64,000 bases of DNA from Dryococelus australis. Lineage: Eukaryota > Arthropoda > Insecta > Phasmatodea > Phasmatidae. Each line of letters starts with the position of its first letter. The stretch's first letter is position 1. Location of the stretch: contig CM057002.1 in the NCBI GenBank assembly GCA_029891345.1, positions 23,422,795 through 23,486,794 of the forward strand. Direction: 5' to 3'. The position numbers were made by a program, and so were the translations under genes. The notes beneath the pieces were generated by a model. It had not been told where the DNA came from, searched no databases, and saw nothing but the letters and a program-made list of their open reading frames with translations. This document shows, one piece after another, positions 21,458 through 33,329 of the stretch.

Positions 21458-23300
21458 ACATACACGTTGGAGTATTACGGAAATAGCAGCAAAATTATTG
21501 TAGGCCTGCTACCTTGACCTTTACAGTTATAAACATATCCTTACGAATTTCCAACGCACGCGAGAAAGTCCTCTCAAGGGACACCCAAATAGATGTTCCC
21601 TTGTCGCCAGGAGTTTTTTGAACGACCTTCCCGGATGGCGGAATTCTCAGTGGTGAAAATTATGTTCGTGTTATTAAGTACCTTACCTTGCTCTTTCCAT
21701 GCAATAGGCAGTTAAATAAATTTCAGCCTTAATACTCATCAGGCACAGCGCTAACAATAGCGGGCATGTTGCACAGGATTTTGTTTTTACGTTGGAAGGA
21801 TCATCATTACTTAAGCCTTAAGCCCATGTCACACTGTAAAATTTCCGCCTTCGACTATATTTAACAATAAAACTCGAATACAAAATACGGCCATTACATT
21901 TTTCCTTCCAGCAAATTTGATCAAATAATCTTGAATGTGTTTGAAAATTTGTCACATTAACACATTTTTTTTTTTACTGTGGAAAATCTAATTTGAATTA
22001 TTTTTTAAAAACAATTTTCACAATGAGATATTGTTTTTTTTTTTTTTCATGCAGCCCATTACAAAAAGAAATGTAAGGACTGTTCTAATTTATTTTCGTT
22101 TCTTTACCAAATTAAAATTTTTTTTATCACAGAAGTTTCCTGCACAATGAAATTTAATACCACTAAGTTCGTAATATTATATACAATATTCACTTAAAAT
22201 AGCAGTCATGTAAAAACGTCTTCTATATAAATTAATTATCTTCATAACCTATTGCATTTTCTGCAATTGTTCGTTTTTGTTAAAGTTTCGCGTCGTGCGT
22301 TTTGTCGTGCACTATTCTGATTGGCTGAGACCGTCAAACATCAAAGATATTTTAGAACCGGCCCAATCTTCAAACGTTTGACTGAAATTGGAGCCATCTA
22401 ACTTTTTTCAGACAAATATGGCGGCGTTTATGACGTTTCGATGACGCCATAACTATCCAACTTTATTTGACTAAACTTATTGGAAGGTCTACGGCGAAAA
22501 AAAATTTGACAGTTTGACAGGGGCTTCACAGAGCAAGTGGTCGCAGAAATTCCCTGTTCCCCCTGAAACCACGGCGACTGTTTGTTCCTACCGTGTGTAC
22601 CCAGAATGTAACTTTCAACGCCCACAACTGATCTCGAATCCTTCTTTCGAAATGCAGCAAGGCAGGCGATTCGAAGATGTTGCCCTGGTGTGCCGTGGTG
22701 TGTGGACCCCTCTGCGTCTGCTCTAACATATTCTCTCACCAGCTTCCGCTTGCCCATACATAGAAACAACTGTCTTTCGTGACAAAATTTACGCGGACGC
22801 CAGACCTCGATATCCTATGTGCACACTTGCAGCCTTCCTTCGGCTATTGGCCGCTTGTCTTTGTGGGAAGATATTCTACTGCACGAGTGGGCCAATCCGA
22901 AATAAGTTTCTCCTCTACTGACCGTCCGTGATTCGCGGGCAGACAGATAAGACGTGAAAACAATTGAAATGCTCCAGTCCCGAAAGCTGTTATAAATTAA
23001 AGTGTTTTGGAACACCCCTGAAATCTTTTCGCGAAAATCAGTTGCCCCTAACCATACAGTGTGTGTCCCTGCAGCAGGAGCAACTAGTGGATTTAATTTT
23101 TCATGTCTGTTAGTAGAGAGGAGGGAGGAGGTTAAAATGTCAATACAATATTTGGTTGTATTTTCGGGGATGTGTGAAGTGTTAGACAACAAGTTCGGCT
23201 CAGTTTACAATAGCGTTTTTGCGGCGTAGGATGTAGGAAAGAGTGGGTAAAAGGGGATGAAGACAATGCAGGCACGCGAGATGAATGTAAGTAAGGTCGG
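21458..23300. other. Unassigned interval
   Basis: Mostly AT-rich up to 22400, then mixed composition. Small frames at 22428-22769 and 22815-23229 overlap on both strands and show no family I recognise. The motif ATTGGCTGAGA near 22320 resembles a CCAAT-type box but no gene follows clearly. Confidence 0.3.
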
Positions 23301-23700
23301 GAAGCTGCGAGTAAGTGTCCACTCGATGCAATTACCAGGGAGACGGCGTGCTAGGGAGGGTAGTGTGGACGCCCGCGCGTGACCAGCATGGCGTCAGATA
23401 CCGCGCCCCTCCCGGGAGGATGCGTGTAATGGTGGCCTCTGTATCGGCCGAGGGGCTCCCAGTCTACCCCCTGGTCATCCCCGAGGGTCAGGCACTTATC
23501 GCTCATTTCGGGGCGAGGCGGCCCCTCGTCCGGAGGGAAGCGGGCCCTGCCTTTGTTTCCTCGTCGGGATGCGAGTCAGGCGGGAGAGAGGGAGGAAAGT
23601 CGCGCCTTAATCACGTCGTCCTCCCTCGACGTGGGCTTTGTGTGGACCTCGGAGGTTGGCGTTGCCGGTGGTCAGATCGTCCCTGACGGTACACAGACAA
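23301..23700. other. GC- and CpG-rich island of unknown role
   Basis: Clearly richer in G+C and CpG than its surroundings, with an open frame on the plus strand (23315-23686, 123 codons). The frame has no recognisable domain and the low stop density follows from composition. It could be a promoter-associated island or an exon of a host gene that is otherwise outside my recognition. Confidence 0.35.
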
Positions 23701-24720
23701 TCTGATAGGATTGCGAGAGGGACGTCGAAACACCACACGTCTTGAGACGACCTCGGCTGTGTACCTTCTGATCCCTTCAAGTGCCACGAGCCCCCCTTGT
23801 TCAGTTCATGTAAACTGTTCGACCGTGAACTCTGACGCCTGTGTTCGTTTCCACCTCGAGTGTTACTCTGTGGAATTTCACCTCCGCGCGAGTTTCATTT
23901 GTCTATGTGACATTCGCAAGTGTCTTTCAAACAGATGATCATAGGAAAAACAATCTAAGACCTAAGAAGGGCAAGTGACTCACACTTTTTGCTGAAGGAA
24001 ACATTACATGGTGCATCTGTGCCCTACCGCTAATTCATTGGCACGAAGCCAGTTGGTGAATTCGAACACGACCTTCATCTCAAAATTCACCAAGAAAAAA
24101 CCATTATGGAAATTAATTTCGCTAGCCGGTTATAATACGTCACGCCGATAATACCTCACGCCTACAACAAGGTTGTAGAAGAAATGAAGAAATGAGCGGT
24201 GCACGGAAGATTGCGGGGTTTCTTATCAACCTACAGGTTTGCTGGAGCAGGCAGAAATTCCGCTGCAACAGCCAGCAGTGACCCAAGATACAATACTGCA
24301 AGATGGGCGTCTTTGTCGAAAAGTGTTGTCACTTCGCCACCTGGAGATGCAACATTGAACTTAGTAGTCTGTGCGGGATGACAAACCGATTATTTTTCTA
24401 GAGGGCACCCATGACAGGAAAAAGAATGGTTCGGGCGTTGTGGGGCGTAAAAATTTGACAACTCTTCGGGTATGGTGATAGGTGTACGTTCTACGTTGTG
24501 TCACGAAACCACCACCAACCCAACGTGAGCATCACATCGTTCAGTAAATTACATAATGGGTTCAAATCGTCGACTTGCTACTTGACTACAGAGCCTACAT
24601 CATCGTTGCAGAGATTGACGCACATGCGAGTGTGTGTGCTCAGTAGCGTCACTATGTGGATTCGTGCAATAACATCATTCTCAGATGGCACAGGAGTCTC
24701 ATACACCATAACCTTCATAG
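23701..24720. other. Unassigned interval
   Basis: Mixed composition with scattered short frames at 23711-23938, 24199-24381 and 24498-24818. The last overlaps an opposite-strand frame (24578-24850), and both run into the TIR element starting at 24721. No domain recognised. Confidence 0.3.
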
Positions 24721-25466
24721 TACACTGTTCAAAAAAATTCCTTCTTTTACGTAAAAGTGTTGGTAAAAATTTGTCGACGGGTGTTCGTAAACTCTCCGAA
24801 AAATTACGGTCGCATTGATTTTCAAAAAACGGACTTTCTGTAAAATTCACGGAACCTCTCCGTTAATCCCCTAGTTAGTCTTCTGTACTTCTAGTTTAAA
24901 TAATTTTTAATATATACATATTGTATTTTAATTTTCGTTACGTGGGTGTTCTACTGTGTATAAAACATATATTTAAAAAAGTTAAAAAAAATTTTATACT
25001 TATATCTGAACCCGAGTTAAACAGTTGCAAGTTCACGATCCTAACCACTTACCTACAATGCTCACGTAGTGAATCTGGTATAAATTTTAAATTTATATAT
25101 TACTCACATAAGCAACTTTTTTAGTTTCTGTAGAAGTTAGTGTATTTTAAGTGTTTTAAGTGTTACATACGCCTGTTGCTACTTTTTTTTATGTTCGAAA
25201 GAACAGGTCTTAGTGACATGGATAACCTTAACTGCAGCAGAAACGATAACTATCTGGTTACAGTGGCGAAGAAAGTTTCGTGTAGACACGGCATTGTTCG
25301 TGCCCAATACCCGAAGTTATAGGAACTACCAACGGAGATTTTCCGTATTTTGTATTTACGCACTTAACTCCTTTTTTTTTTTGCCATTACGGATTGTGTT
25401 TCCATATATTTACTATGAATCTTCGAAAAAAATTTCGTAAATATACAGAAAATTTTTCACAGTGTA
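24721..25466. mobile_element. Probable hAT-type TIR element, 746 bp
   Basis: The left end TACACTGTTCAAAAAAATTC has an inverted counterpart at the right end, whose reverse strand reads TACACTGTGAAAAATTTTCT. Both are followed by stretches with TTTACG. The flanking octamers CTTCATAG and CCCCAAAG agree at only 5 of 8 bases, so the duplication is weak. The interior carries short frames (24921-25440) with no recognised domain. Confidence 0.5.
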
Positions 25467-25660
25467 CCCCAAAGAAAATAGTCAAGAGGTGTCAGATCTG
25501 GTGACCGTGTTGGCCGTGGAACAGGCCCCACAGCGTCCAAACCATACTTTTCTGGTACATGGGTCCCTTTTTGAAAAATGATCGGTATGGCATCCCGCGT
25601 AACATAGTGAGCATTGTCGATGTTGTTTTGAATCATACTTTCTAACATATGAACTGTTAA
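25457..25660 (-). pseudogene. Tc1/mariner-type transposase C-terminal scrap
   Basis: The minus-strand frame contains PTRSPDLTPLDYFLWGTL, preceded by a poorly conserved stretch with MIQNNIDNAHYV. SPDLTPLDYFLWG is the hallmark around the last catalytic aspartate in IS630/Tc1/mariner-like transposases. Only about 60 residues remain and the upstream catalytic aspartates are missing, so it is a dead fragment lying beside the right end of the 24721-25466 element. Confidence 0.7.
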
Positions 25661-25697
25661 TTGTTTCTACACATGCGAAAAGTGTAAAAACAAACAC

Positions 25698-26849
25698 AGG
25701 ATTAGACTGAACGAATAAAGTAACATATTTTCCAGCCCTGCGTAAGATGAGTGATAGGATGAAACATTGTTATTTAACCCCGGGATTTTGCCGGGCTGGT
25801 GTGAAACGGCTGCCGGGTGTCATGGTGGACAAATTATGTTAAGTATTGCATTATATCATGTTTGTTGAGACCCCTCAGGTCGTAGGTAGGCAGCCTGGCC
25901 CAAATTTTGATCTTAATATTATAAATGCCTTTACAGTTTTTTTTTTTTGTATTGCGTGAAAGAACTTGTAATATGTAATGTTTGTAAAAACCTGGCAAGA
26001 CTTACATGGAATTTATTTGCGTGGTTCGCCTAGAGTTTTTCCAAGATTTACAATATATTCAAAATATTTATTGCAGAAGTTAAAACTCTCCAGTAAGATT
26101 GTCAAGCGTCTCTTTGTAAGAAAATTCTTAAGGTATTTCCTAGAATTAAGATAAAATCTTTTGCTCGAAACAATCCCATTTTAGTAGAATGTAGAATGTT
26201 AGGGAAATTTACATTCACGGCATATCACGAAATAATACTTGCCGGCAAGTTAGCCACCAATTTCGCATGAACTGTTCTTTTCGCTTCAGGATACTTCCCA
26301 ACTCTCTGATTTAGGTGTGATAGGCATGGATGGGGAGGGGAGGAGACACTACGGTAACCAATAACACTAAATACTTTTTTCCCAGAAGCCCGCTCAGCTG
26401 ATTAGGCGACAGCTCTCCCCCAGGGTAGTTCGGATAGAAACTTTGAACCCAACGATTTCGGAAGAAGAGGGTTGGAGTTAAGTCTAACCACTGAGCAAAA
26501 TACTTTATCGTCTTAATCCTTTCATGGTTGGATGTTGGATGTTACATTTTTGACTGGAATTGACATTTTGCAGACCAGACATAACTGTTAATTCATAGAG
26601 TGTCAGAATTACATTGGACCAGAGACCCGGGAAAGCAGATTTCTACACGCACGACGGCAAATAATGAACGAAAACGTTTTGACGTGTGCAGAGTAAATTG
26701 GAACAGAGGAACAGCCAATTTATACCTCGATAAATCACCAATCTCTAGCAATTTCGAAGATTGTTAACGATTCTCTAGGATGTACAACGTGCAGTAAACT
26801 CACGTCGGAATTCGGCGTTGAGTGGAGCCTAGTGGTTTTGTCGTATAGC
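25698..26849. other. Unassigned interval
   Basis: No gene or repeat recognised. The phrase at 26000-26045 (ATTTATTTGCGTGGTTCGCC TAGAG) resembles 18690-18720 (AATTTGCTTGGTTCATC TAGAG), and the following ACAATATATTCAAAATATTT resembles 18738-18757. A diverged dispersed repeat about 150 bp long may therefore be present at both sites. Confidence 0.35.
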
Positions 26850-27135
26850 TAGAGCCACGAGTATTTCGCGAGTTCATTTGGAGACGAGGTAGACTCCAAA
26901 CACTTGTTCTTTTCTCCTACAGCTGTAATTGGACGACACTTCTTTAGATACGCCCCGTATAACCGTGAGCCAGTCATAAGCAGGAATCAGTAGTGTGAGA
27001 GAGTGTTTGAGAGTCCTGTACAGAGGCCTCACTAGATCACAGCAACCAATAAGCAAACGATAATGTCTCGAGTGTATAGAGGACTGTACAGCCTAGCTTG
27101 CTGCTAACTCAATTCGCGAAATACTCGGGGCTCTA
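26850..27135. mobile_element. hAT-type MITE, TAGAGCC ends
   Basis: The left end is TAGAGCCACGAGTATTTCGC. The right end on the reverse strand is TAGAGCCCCGAGTATTTCGC. The flanks are CGTATAGC (26842-26849) and CGTGTAGT (27136-27143), 6 of 8 identical. The element is 286 bp, non-coding, and related in design to family B (TAGRGAC ends, TTCGCG core). Confidence 0.8.
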
Positions 27136-27227
27136 CGTGTAGTCAATTTATGCCTGCTTTCAACTTTTCCGAAGCGCTGCAAAAGTTCTGCTTTCGGGAT
27201 ATTCCTTCGCCTCATGCGAAATAAGCT

Positions 27228-27652
27228 TATAGATTATTCACGGTAAAGTGAGCACTTTTGAAAGCCTTGCTAAAGATCTACTTGATTGCACGTTGTATAT
27301 TCTTTCGCCTTATGTAAAATTAACATTGTTATCGGCCTTATAACTTTATTCATGCGTCGGTCAAGTAAAATTCGAAATTATTAGGAAAGCAAAAATTATA
27401 CAAATATGCTAATTTTTACACTCCGATGCATTAAAAATAAACAAAAAGGGAAAGTAATAATTTAAGTTATTTACGTGGTTGCCTAACACTTTTGATTCGG
27501 CGTAAAAATATGGAACTATTTTCCATCCATCGTTACCAACTTCACTGGGCAAATGACACTCACTGCACCTATTAAAATATATGCATTCAGGGGCGGTGAC
27601 ATTTTTATAAGGTTCACTTCTAAAGTGCTCAATTTATCGTGAACAGCCTTTA
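27228..27652 (-). mobile_element. MITE A1, reverse copy
   Basis: It starts TATAGATTATTCACGGTAAA and ends AATTTATCGTGAACAGCC. Landmarks appear in reverse A1 order: GAAAGCCTTGCTAAAGATCT, TTCATGCGTCGGTCAAGT, CCATCGTTACCAACTTCACT. It is directly followed by a truncated C element. Confidence 0.9.
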
Positions 27653-27654
27653 AC

Positions 27655-27994
27655 TACTGTAACTTTAGTAAATACACCGAGAGACAAGACACCATGTTAA
27701 TGCGCACTCAGTTTAATATTATTTTGCCGAAGAACTTATTCTTAATAGGCATTGCAAACACACCTATTTCCTCCCTGTTTTTATTCGAATCAATTATAAA
27801 TTAAATATTACAATTTGTAGATAAAATATTAGTAAACTTGAATTTAACCAAAAATATGATAGTTTTATGTTAACAGAAGTATAAGAAAGCATTTGATATA
27901 TTGCATACGTAAGAAACAAGTAAACATGTCCCACTTGGAGAGATTTCCCAAGACTTGGTTTAAAAAAATGTGAAGATAGTGTGAACAGGCTATA
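27655..27994 (-). mobile_element. MITE family C, reverse, end-truncated
   Basis: Reverse-complement matches to C include AATACACCGAGAGACAAGAC, TGCGCACTCAGTTTAAT, AACACACCTATTTCCTCCC and, at its right end, GTGAACAGGCTATAG. The segment matching the CTGAAGC terminus of C is missing where it meets the A1 element. Confidence 0.65.
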
Positions 27995-28120
27995 GCCACG
28001 TTTTGTGACTTCGAAACTTAGCGCTGGTTACTGGAATTTTTAACCCGATTCTCTCGGCTTTAAGAGTTCGTAAGGCGTAAAATCAAGCTAAGCATGTTAA
28101 TTGAAGCCTGCAGGTCTTTG

Positions 28121-28150
<30 letters not shown>
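28121..28150. repeat. Poly-A tract
   Basis: Thirty A residues. No SINE or LINE body recognised upstream. A second run of 27 A lies at 28459-28485. Confidence 0.95.
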
Positions 28151-28151
<1 letters not shown>

Positions 28152-28667
28152 AGGTCATTGTTACATAACGGTTTTTGCTATCGCCTTCTCAAAATATTCA
28201 CCGAAAGTTTTTTGAGGCGTCACTTGCATTTACATGCGTTACTTGCATTTGTTGCATTTACATTTCCAAGTTATTTTTGTGGTTAACACAAAATTATTTC
28301 CTCGTCACAAGTAAATATTTGTGGCCAATAATTTTTTATGTGAAAACTACAAAAAAAAAAAAAAAATATATGGCAGGGTGGCTTCCCAGCAAAATATTTT
28401 GCTGTCTGCAAGCTTATCAATAAGTTGAAATTTTTATTTTTAATTCGGCATCCTTTGGAAAAAAAAAAAAAAAAAAAAAAAAAAAGGGAATATATTTCTG
28501 CGTGTGAGCAAATTTTGCTACATTGACGTTTTTCAATGGATCTGTTCCTGGCGTTTTAAACATGTACGTTTCATTTCGTCACGTAAGGTCTCGACACATA
28601 ATAGGCCTACTTAGGTGTATAGAAGTGGAACAGCAACTACATCATGAACTTCAACCGCACACGCTGA

Positions 28668-28868
28668 TATAGGCTGTTCACGGTAAAGTGAGCACTTTTT
28701 AAGGCCCTCGCAACAGGCACTAACCACTAATAAATATGTTTTATTTCAGCCTTGGAAGTTAACTTTTGAGATTAGTGGTGCGTATACACTGTGTTTATTA
28801 GTCACATCGCTCAAACGAAAAATTTAGCAGGGCCTTAAAAAGTGCTCACTTTACCGTGAATAACCTGT
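28668..28868. mobile_element. MITE A2 copy
   Basis: It starts TATAGGCTGTTCACGGTAAA and ends AGTGCTCACTTTACCGTGAA. The phrase AACCACTAATAAATATGTTT is shared almost exactly with the copies at 30683 and 35565, so these three look like a younger sub-branch. Confidence 0.9.
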
Positions 28869-29084
28869 ACATTGGAGTCACTGTCCAGCAATATGTAGGA
28901 ACGTTTTCCGCCAATCAGTTCCTGCCTGGTAACTTACTTGCCAACCGGCTGCCCGCCCAATAAGCGACTTTTTTTCCAGCACACAGTAGCCAATCAGACA
29001 CAATGCCATCTTCCAGAGACTCGTGCATCCATCAGCGAATGCGTACGCCCACACTAGGGAAACAACAGCCCCATTTTTATTATG

Positions 29085-29235
29085 CCACTGGTCGGCGGGT
29101 TTTCTCGGAAATATCCCGGTCCCCCCGCCCTTTCATTCCGGCGCCGCTTCACACTCACCTCCACCATCCTCATCAGATCTCTATACCTCGCTGTTGAGAG
29201 CCACCCCAATCGCTTCACGCACCCATTTTTCTTCT
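29085..29235 (+). repeat. SINE fragment, 5'-truncated
   Basis: Contains GGTCGGCGGGTTTTCTCGG, CCCGCCCTTTCATTCCGGCG and CCTCGCTGTTGAGAGCCACC, matching the bodies of the reverse SINEs at 20797, 55315 and 58448. The tRNA-like head is absent. Confidence 0.7.
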
Positions 29236-29384
29236 GTGATGTGATTTATGTTAAACGTTTGTGTAGAGACTATAACTCTTCAGACACACCTAAGTATGTA
29301 TAATCGTATCTTCTTACAATATCTCTTGCTAAAATTTCCCATCATTATTTCTGTTGGCAACAACAAATAACACGTGTAGCCATC

Positions 29385-29830
29385 ATTTGGCCTAAAGTCA
29401 TTTTGACCTAGTATTTATTTTAGGCCAAATACCTTAGGCCAAATGCTATTTTACTATATAAGAATTTGGCACTGACTAAATGAACACGACACCTTGTACT
29501 GAATTATGAAACGAGATCTTCGCAGTGTCCATTTTAGGCTATAAGCCTGTAGGCAAAATGTCTGTTTATTAATTTACAGTTTAGGCCAATTGCTTTTAAG
29601 CGAAAAGTCTGTAAGTCAAATTAATCATACCAAATGCGCCATCTCGTTTAAATGCTTTTATGCTAAATGGATGTACGTCAAATGCCTGTGCGCAATTTTT
29701 TTGTTTATGCTACGTACTTTTAGGTCAAATACCAGCTGACCAAGTAAATTTAGATCAAATACCTTGAAGTTATTTTAAGGGAAATACTTATAGGAGAAAT
29801 GACTGTAGGCCAAATATCTTTAGGACCAAT
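29385..29830. repeat. Degenerate GGCCAAAT array
   Basis: The motif TAGGCCAAAT and close variants (TAGGTCAAAT, TAAGTCAAAT, TACGTCAAATG) recur many times about every 15-30 bases, with CTGTAGG or CTTTTAGG between them. The spacing is irregular, so this is an old, heavily mutated tandem array or a cluster of protein-binding motifs, not a simple minisatellite. Confidence 0.7.
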
Positions 29831-30682
29831 TTTACTTTCCCAAATAATATCAGTGTGATATGTTCTATAAAACATAACACATGATTCCTTAACGCCGACT
29901 TCTTAGCATTTACTACTCTGTAGTCTTCCCAGTCAGAGCTCCCGAACATCCTGCTACTAGTTCCGAACCAGATAGCAACGACAGCCAAAGAAAAAAAATA
30001 CATGTATTTAATCTCATGAAATATATGCATCTCAAACGAAACGACAAGTTCTAATGACAAGTTCTAATGACAAGTTCTTTAGAGGAAACCAGAGACTTTG
30101 AGCAAGAAAACGCCCTTAAAGTAAACTGGAAACGTTAATGGAAATGAGAACGCGGAGACTAGAGGTAGACAAAAAGAGACGTCGCGAGGAAGGAAGCGAA
30201 GACAGGAGACAAAAAAAAAAGGGGGGGGGGGGAGAAAGAAAACGCGATACGCAGCGTCAGAAACAGCTTGAAGACAAAGAAAATGCACTTTGTGTTAACA
30301 GAAGACATCTGCAGCGACAGAGGAGAGTACGTCTGTCTGGTTGATAATGGGGCGACGGAAGTAATAGTTGAGTCCTCAAAACAGTTGCACGAGCAGTGAT
30401 CTGGGGAAAATAAAACAGCTGTGCAAAGAAAAGATATTCAGTTTACACTGGAAAGAAGAAAAAAAATTGTGGCAACCCAAAAGAAATTTTTCTCTCGGCA
30501 ACCACAAAATTCGTTTTGTCAATATAGACATGACAAAATATTTTGTAGTGCTAACAAAATTTTTTTTTTTGTTCAATCCAGTATTTCGTGGAAACTGCAA
30601 AATGACGTTTGTGGTAACCAATAAATCCGAAGTGTTTGTAGCCAAAAACGTGTTCGTTTTCGCAGCGGAATCGTTACGATGA
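29831..30682. other. Unassigned interval with purine-rich tract
   Basis: 30130-30300 is strongly purine-rich (A and G) with an A run then a G run at 30212-30231. Overlapping frames there are composition artefacts. Nothing else recognised. Confidence 0.35.
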
Positions 30683-30929
30683 TATAGGCTGTTCACGGTA
30701 AAGTGAGCACTTTTTAAGCCCCCCCCCCCCCCAACAGGCATAACCACTAATAAATATATCTTATTACAGCCTCAGGCATTAAATTTTCAGGGTTGTGAAA
30801 TGTATACACTGAATCTATTGGTCACATTGCAATGTATATATTAAAAAGCATCAGGCAGATGGAAATTGGATGAAAGGAAAAATTTAGAAGTGCCTTAAAA
30901 AGTGCTCACTTTATCGTGATCAGCCTATA
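30683..30929. mobile_element. MITE A2 copy with a C run
   Basis: It starts TATAGGCTGTTCACGGTAAA and ends GTGCTCACTTTATCGTGATC then AGCCTATA. A 14-base C run at 30719-30732 replaces the GGCCCTCGC seen in the copy at 28668. Confidence 0.9.
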
Positions 30930-31879
30930 GCAATTCTAGTTGTGAGGTTCACATAGATGATTTGCAGGTTGTGGGCTTTTGTAGGTAGGTATGGTCCAAC
31001 ACCAATGGAACACTAAACTCAAAGTCGTCAAGAGTGGGATCCCGAGCCTTGGACTACTCACCTGCGAGCTCAGCGTGTTACAATTACAATACCTTGCCCA
31101 CAACATTAAAGCGTTGTCTTCAACATGTCTATAACATAAGTCTAATAAGTGGCACACAGGCAAATATGGCGTCGTGGCCAGACGTGGCCACTTTCACGGC
31201 AGGAAATTGAATTGCTTACGTTGCTAAAGAGTTAACTGCAACTAAAAAAAAATAAAAATAAAATATATATATATTTCAAAGACGAAGAATCAAAACGAAA
31301 ATAAAGGGAGAGGGGAGGAAAAGAAAAAGAACAGGCTCGGATTTTAAATAGGACAATTCTAATCAAGCTATTGCTATTTGTGGGTTTCCTGTTTCTTCTT
31401 CCGATGCAAAAATAAAAGTAGTGGATCAATTTCTTTTTGTTGCTTCCTACTTCAGGACACGGTTTAACACATTGTAAAAAATGAAACGAAATATAATTGT
31501 ATATGAGAAGAAGAAAAAAAATCACACAAAAAATCTGTAATAAGCAAATGTAGAAACACTCTAACATAAATTAAATTTTGCTTGATTTTAGCCACATGTA
31601 TTCTGGTGTGGTTAATAGCTACTTGTTATCACAAACTGGTATTCACAACCTGCACAAACGTCTGTCCTCAGTCATCTCAATTTGGCAGATGGAGTTCCAC
31701 TATTACTGAAAATATCGTATTTTGAGATGATTCCGGTGCGCTTGAGGATATCTAGTAAAAACCAAAGTCAACATGAAACTTTTCCGGTCAGCATTCAAAT
31801 AATTGTATGAACACATTACGTAATAATTTAGTTTTCCACGAAACCCATTTTCCTTTCCAAAGGCTTTTTAAACTCAAAC
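30930..31879. other. Unassigned interval
   Basis: No recognised gene. The minus frame 31232-31567 is hydrophobic and low in complexity, arising from A/T-rich sequence with poly-A tracts. Confidence 0.35.
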
Positions 31880-32152
31880 TAGAAATTGGCGAGAAATTTT
31901 TAAGCCAAAATATTTTTTGTTGATAACACTCATTTGGCATTTCTGATCGGTAGCAAAGATTTCGACTCAGTTAAGGTCTTTGCAGACCAATCACACACGT
32001 TCTTCTTTAGCATATCGGAGTCCTCATTGGCCCAGTGAAATGCGGTAGCAGCTCTACACTTGCATACAAACCAGTAACGTAAGAAAACTGTTAAGACACT
32101 ACAGTACTTCGGATCCTGGCAAATAATCGACTTTTCCCGTGACAAACTACTC
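31880..32152. repeat. Dispersed repeat E, copy 1
   Basis: Shares an ordered set of phrases with 49349-49658: GCGAGAAATTTTT against GCGAAAAATTTTTGAG, AGATTTCGACTCAGTTAAGG against AGATTTTTGACTCGGCTAAG, GTCCTCATTGGCCCAGT against ATCCTCATTGGTCCAGT, and TTCGGATCCTGGCAAATAAT against TCGAATCCTAGCAAACAGTC. The 310-bp size and the CGCGA motif near the ends suggest a MITE related to family B, but the termini are not resolved. Confidence 0.65.
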
Positions 32153-32185
32153 TCACTAAACGCGACATTTCTTCTGTGTTTGAGC

Positions 32186-32750
32186 TAGAGGCGGGTCACG
32201 TTGTCTGAACCTGTTACTTTGCATCTGATACCCATTTGTATCAGGTACTGTAAATGAGTAAACTGCCGAATTATCAGATACATTTAGTATCAGTTTAACG
32301 TTCGCGGGTGTGTTGGATCTTCTGTTCCATGTAACACCGATACAATTTCAATTATGTTTAAAAAGTGCAGTTAAGTTAAAATTCAGTTTCTTGCTCGATA
32401 TTTAGCAACTACAGAGTTTCGTTTTCGTCTAAAGAATTAATAGGATAATTTATAAATTAGTTTTCGTTTAACAATTTACAAACAGAAAGTTTGCAATCCT
32501 CTCTATAGAAATTTTCGCGAAAATGAAGTCTTTTTTTTTTTTTTTTCTGCTCTGGTTTTGAGCCATACTTTAATGTCAGTGAAACAGATACCACACATCA
32601 CATCAACCCAAAACACATATTCGATAACACACAACATGCACTGACTAGGACACCCGAGACTGATGAAACAGTCGCGCAGTCGGGAAATCCTGTATCTGAT
32701 ACAGAACGTATAGGATACTTCGTATCAGGTGCCATTCTGCACCAGTGTTA
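32186..32750. mobile_element. Possible hAT-type element with GTATCAG repeats
   Basis: GTATCAG and its complement CTGATAC occur repeatedly near both ends (TGTATCAGGTAC, TTAGTATCAG, GTATCTGATACAGA, TTCGTATCAGGTGCC). Candidate ends are TAGAGGCGGGTCACG and, on the reverse strand, TAACACTGGTGCAG. The flanking octamers GTTTGAGC and GTTGGAAC agree at 6 of 8 bases. The interior is AT-rich and non-coding. Confidence 0.45.
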
Positions 32751-32902
32751 GTTGGAACAGGCACAGAATCGCTGCAAAGACCCATCTATAACCTGAGTTT
32801 CCCGTCAGATCTATTCATTGAAATTAGTCAGAGCAGACCCCTGATCCCTGAGTAATTTCCCTCTACCAGACGGCTTAATCAGTAGCATAATAATGCAACC
32901 CC

Positions 32903-33327
32903 ATAAAGGGGTTCACGATAAAGTGAGCACTTTTGAAATCAACCTTAGAAATAAGTCACTGCCCCTGCCTGCGCATATTTTAAAGGGCGCACTGAGTGAC
33001 ATGTGCCCAGTAATGTCGGCAATGATGTATGGAAAGTAGTTCCACTTCTTAACTTCGAATAAAGTGTGTTTGGTAACTATTTGTAGTAACTTAAATTATT
33101 TATTTCGCTTTCTGTTTTATTTATGCATTGAAGTGTAAATATGACCAGAGTTGTAACAAATTTACTTTTTTAATAATTGCATAGTTTCACCTGATCGCCG
33201 CATGAATAAAGTGAAGTGGGCCGTGGCAATGTTGATTTTCCATAAGGCGGAAGGATACACAACGTGCATACAAGTAGATCTTGAGCAGGTCTTTCAAGAG
33301 TGCTCATTTTACCGTGAACAGCCTATA
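32903..33327 (+). mobile_element. MITE A1, forward copy
   Basis: It starts GGGGTTCACGATAAAGTGAG and ends TTTTACCGTGAACAGCCTAT. It carries the full A1 landmark order, including GTGACATGTGCCCAGTAATG and CGCATGAATAAAGTGAAGTG. Confidence 0.9.
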
Positions 33328-33329
33328 TA

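Noticed and set aside
22428..22769. 113-codon minus frame as a gene.
   Set aside because: No recognised motif, and it is shadowed by frames on the other strand.
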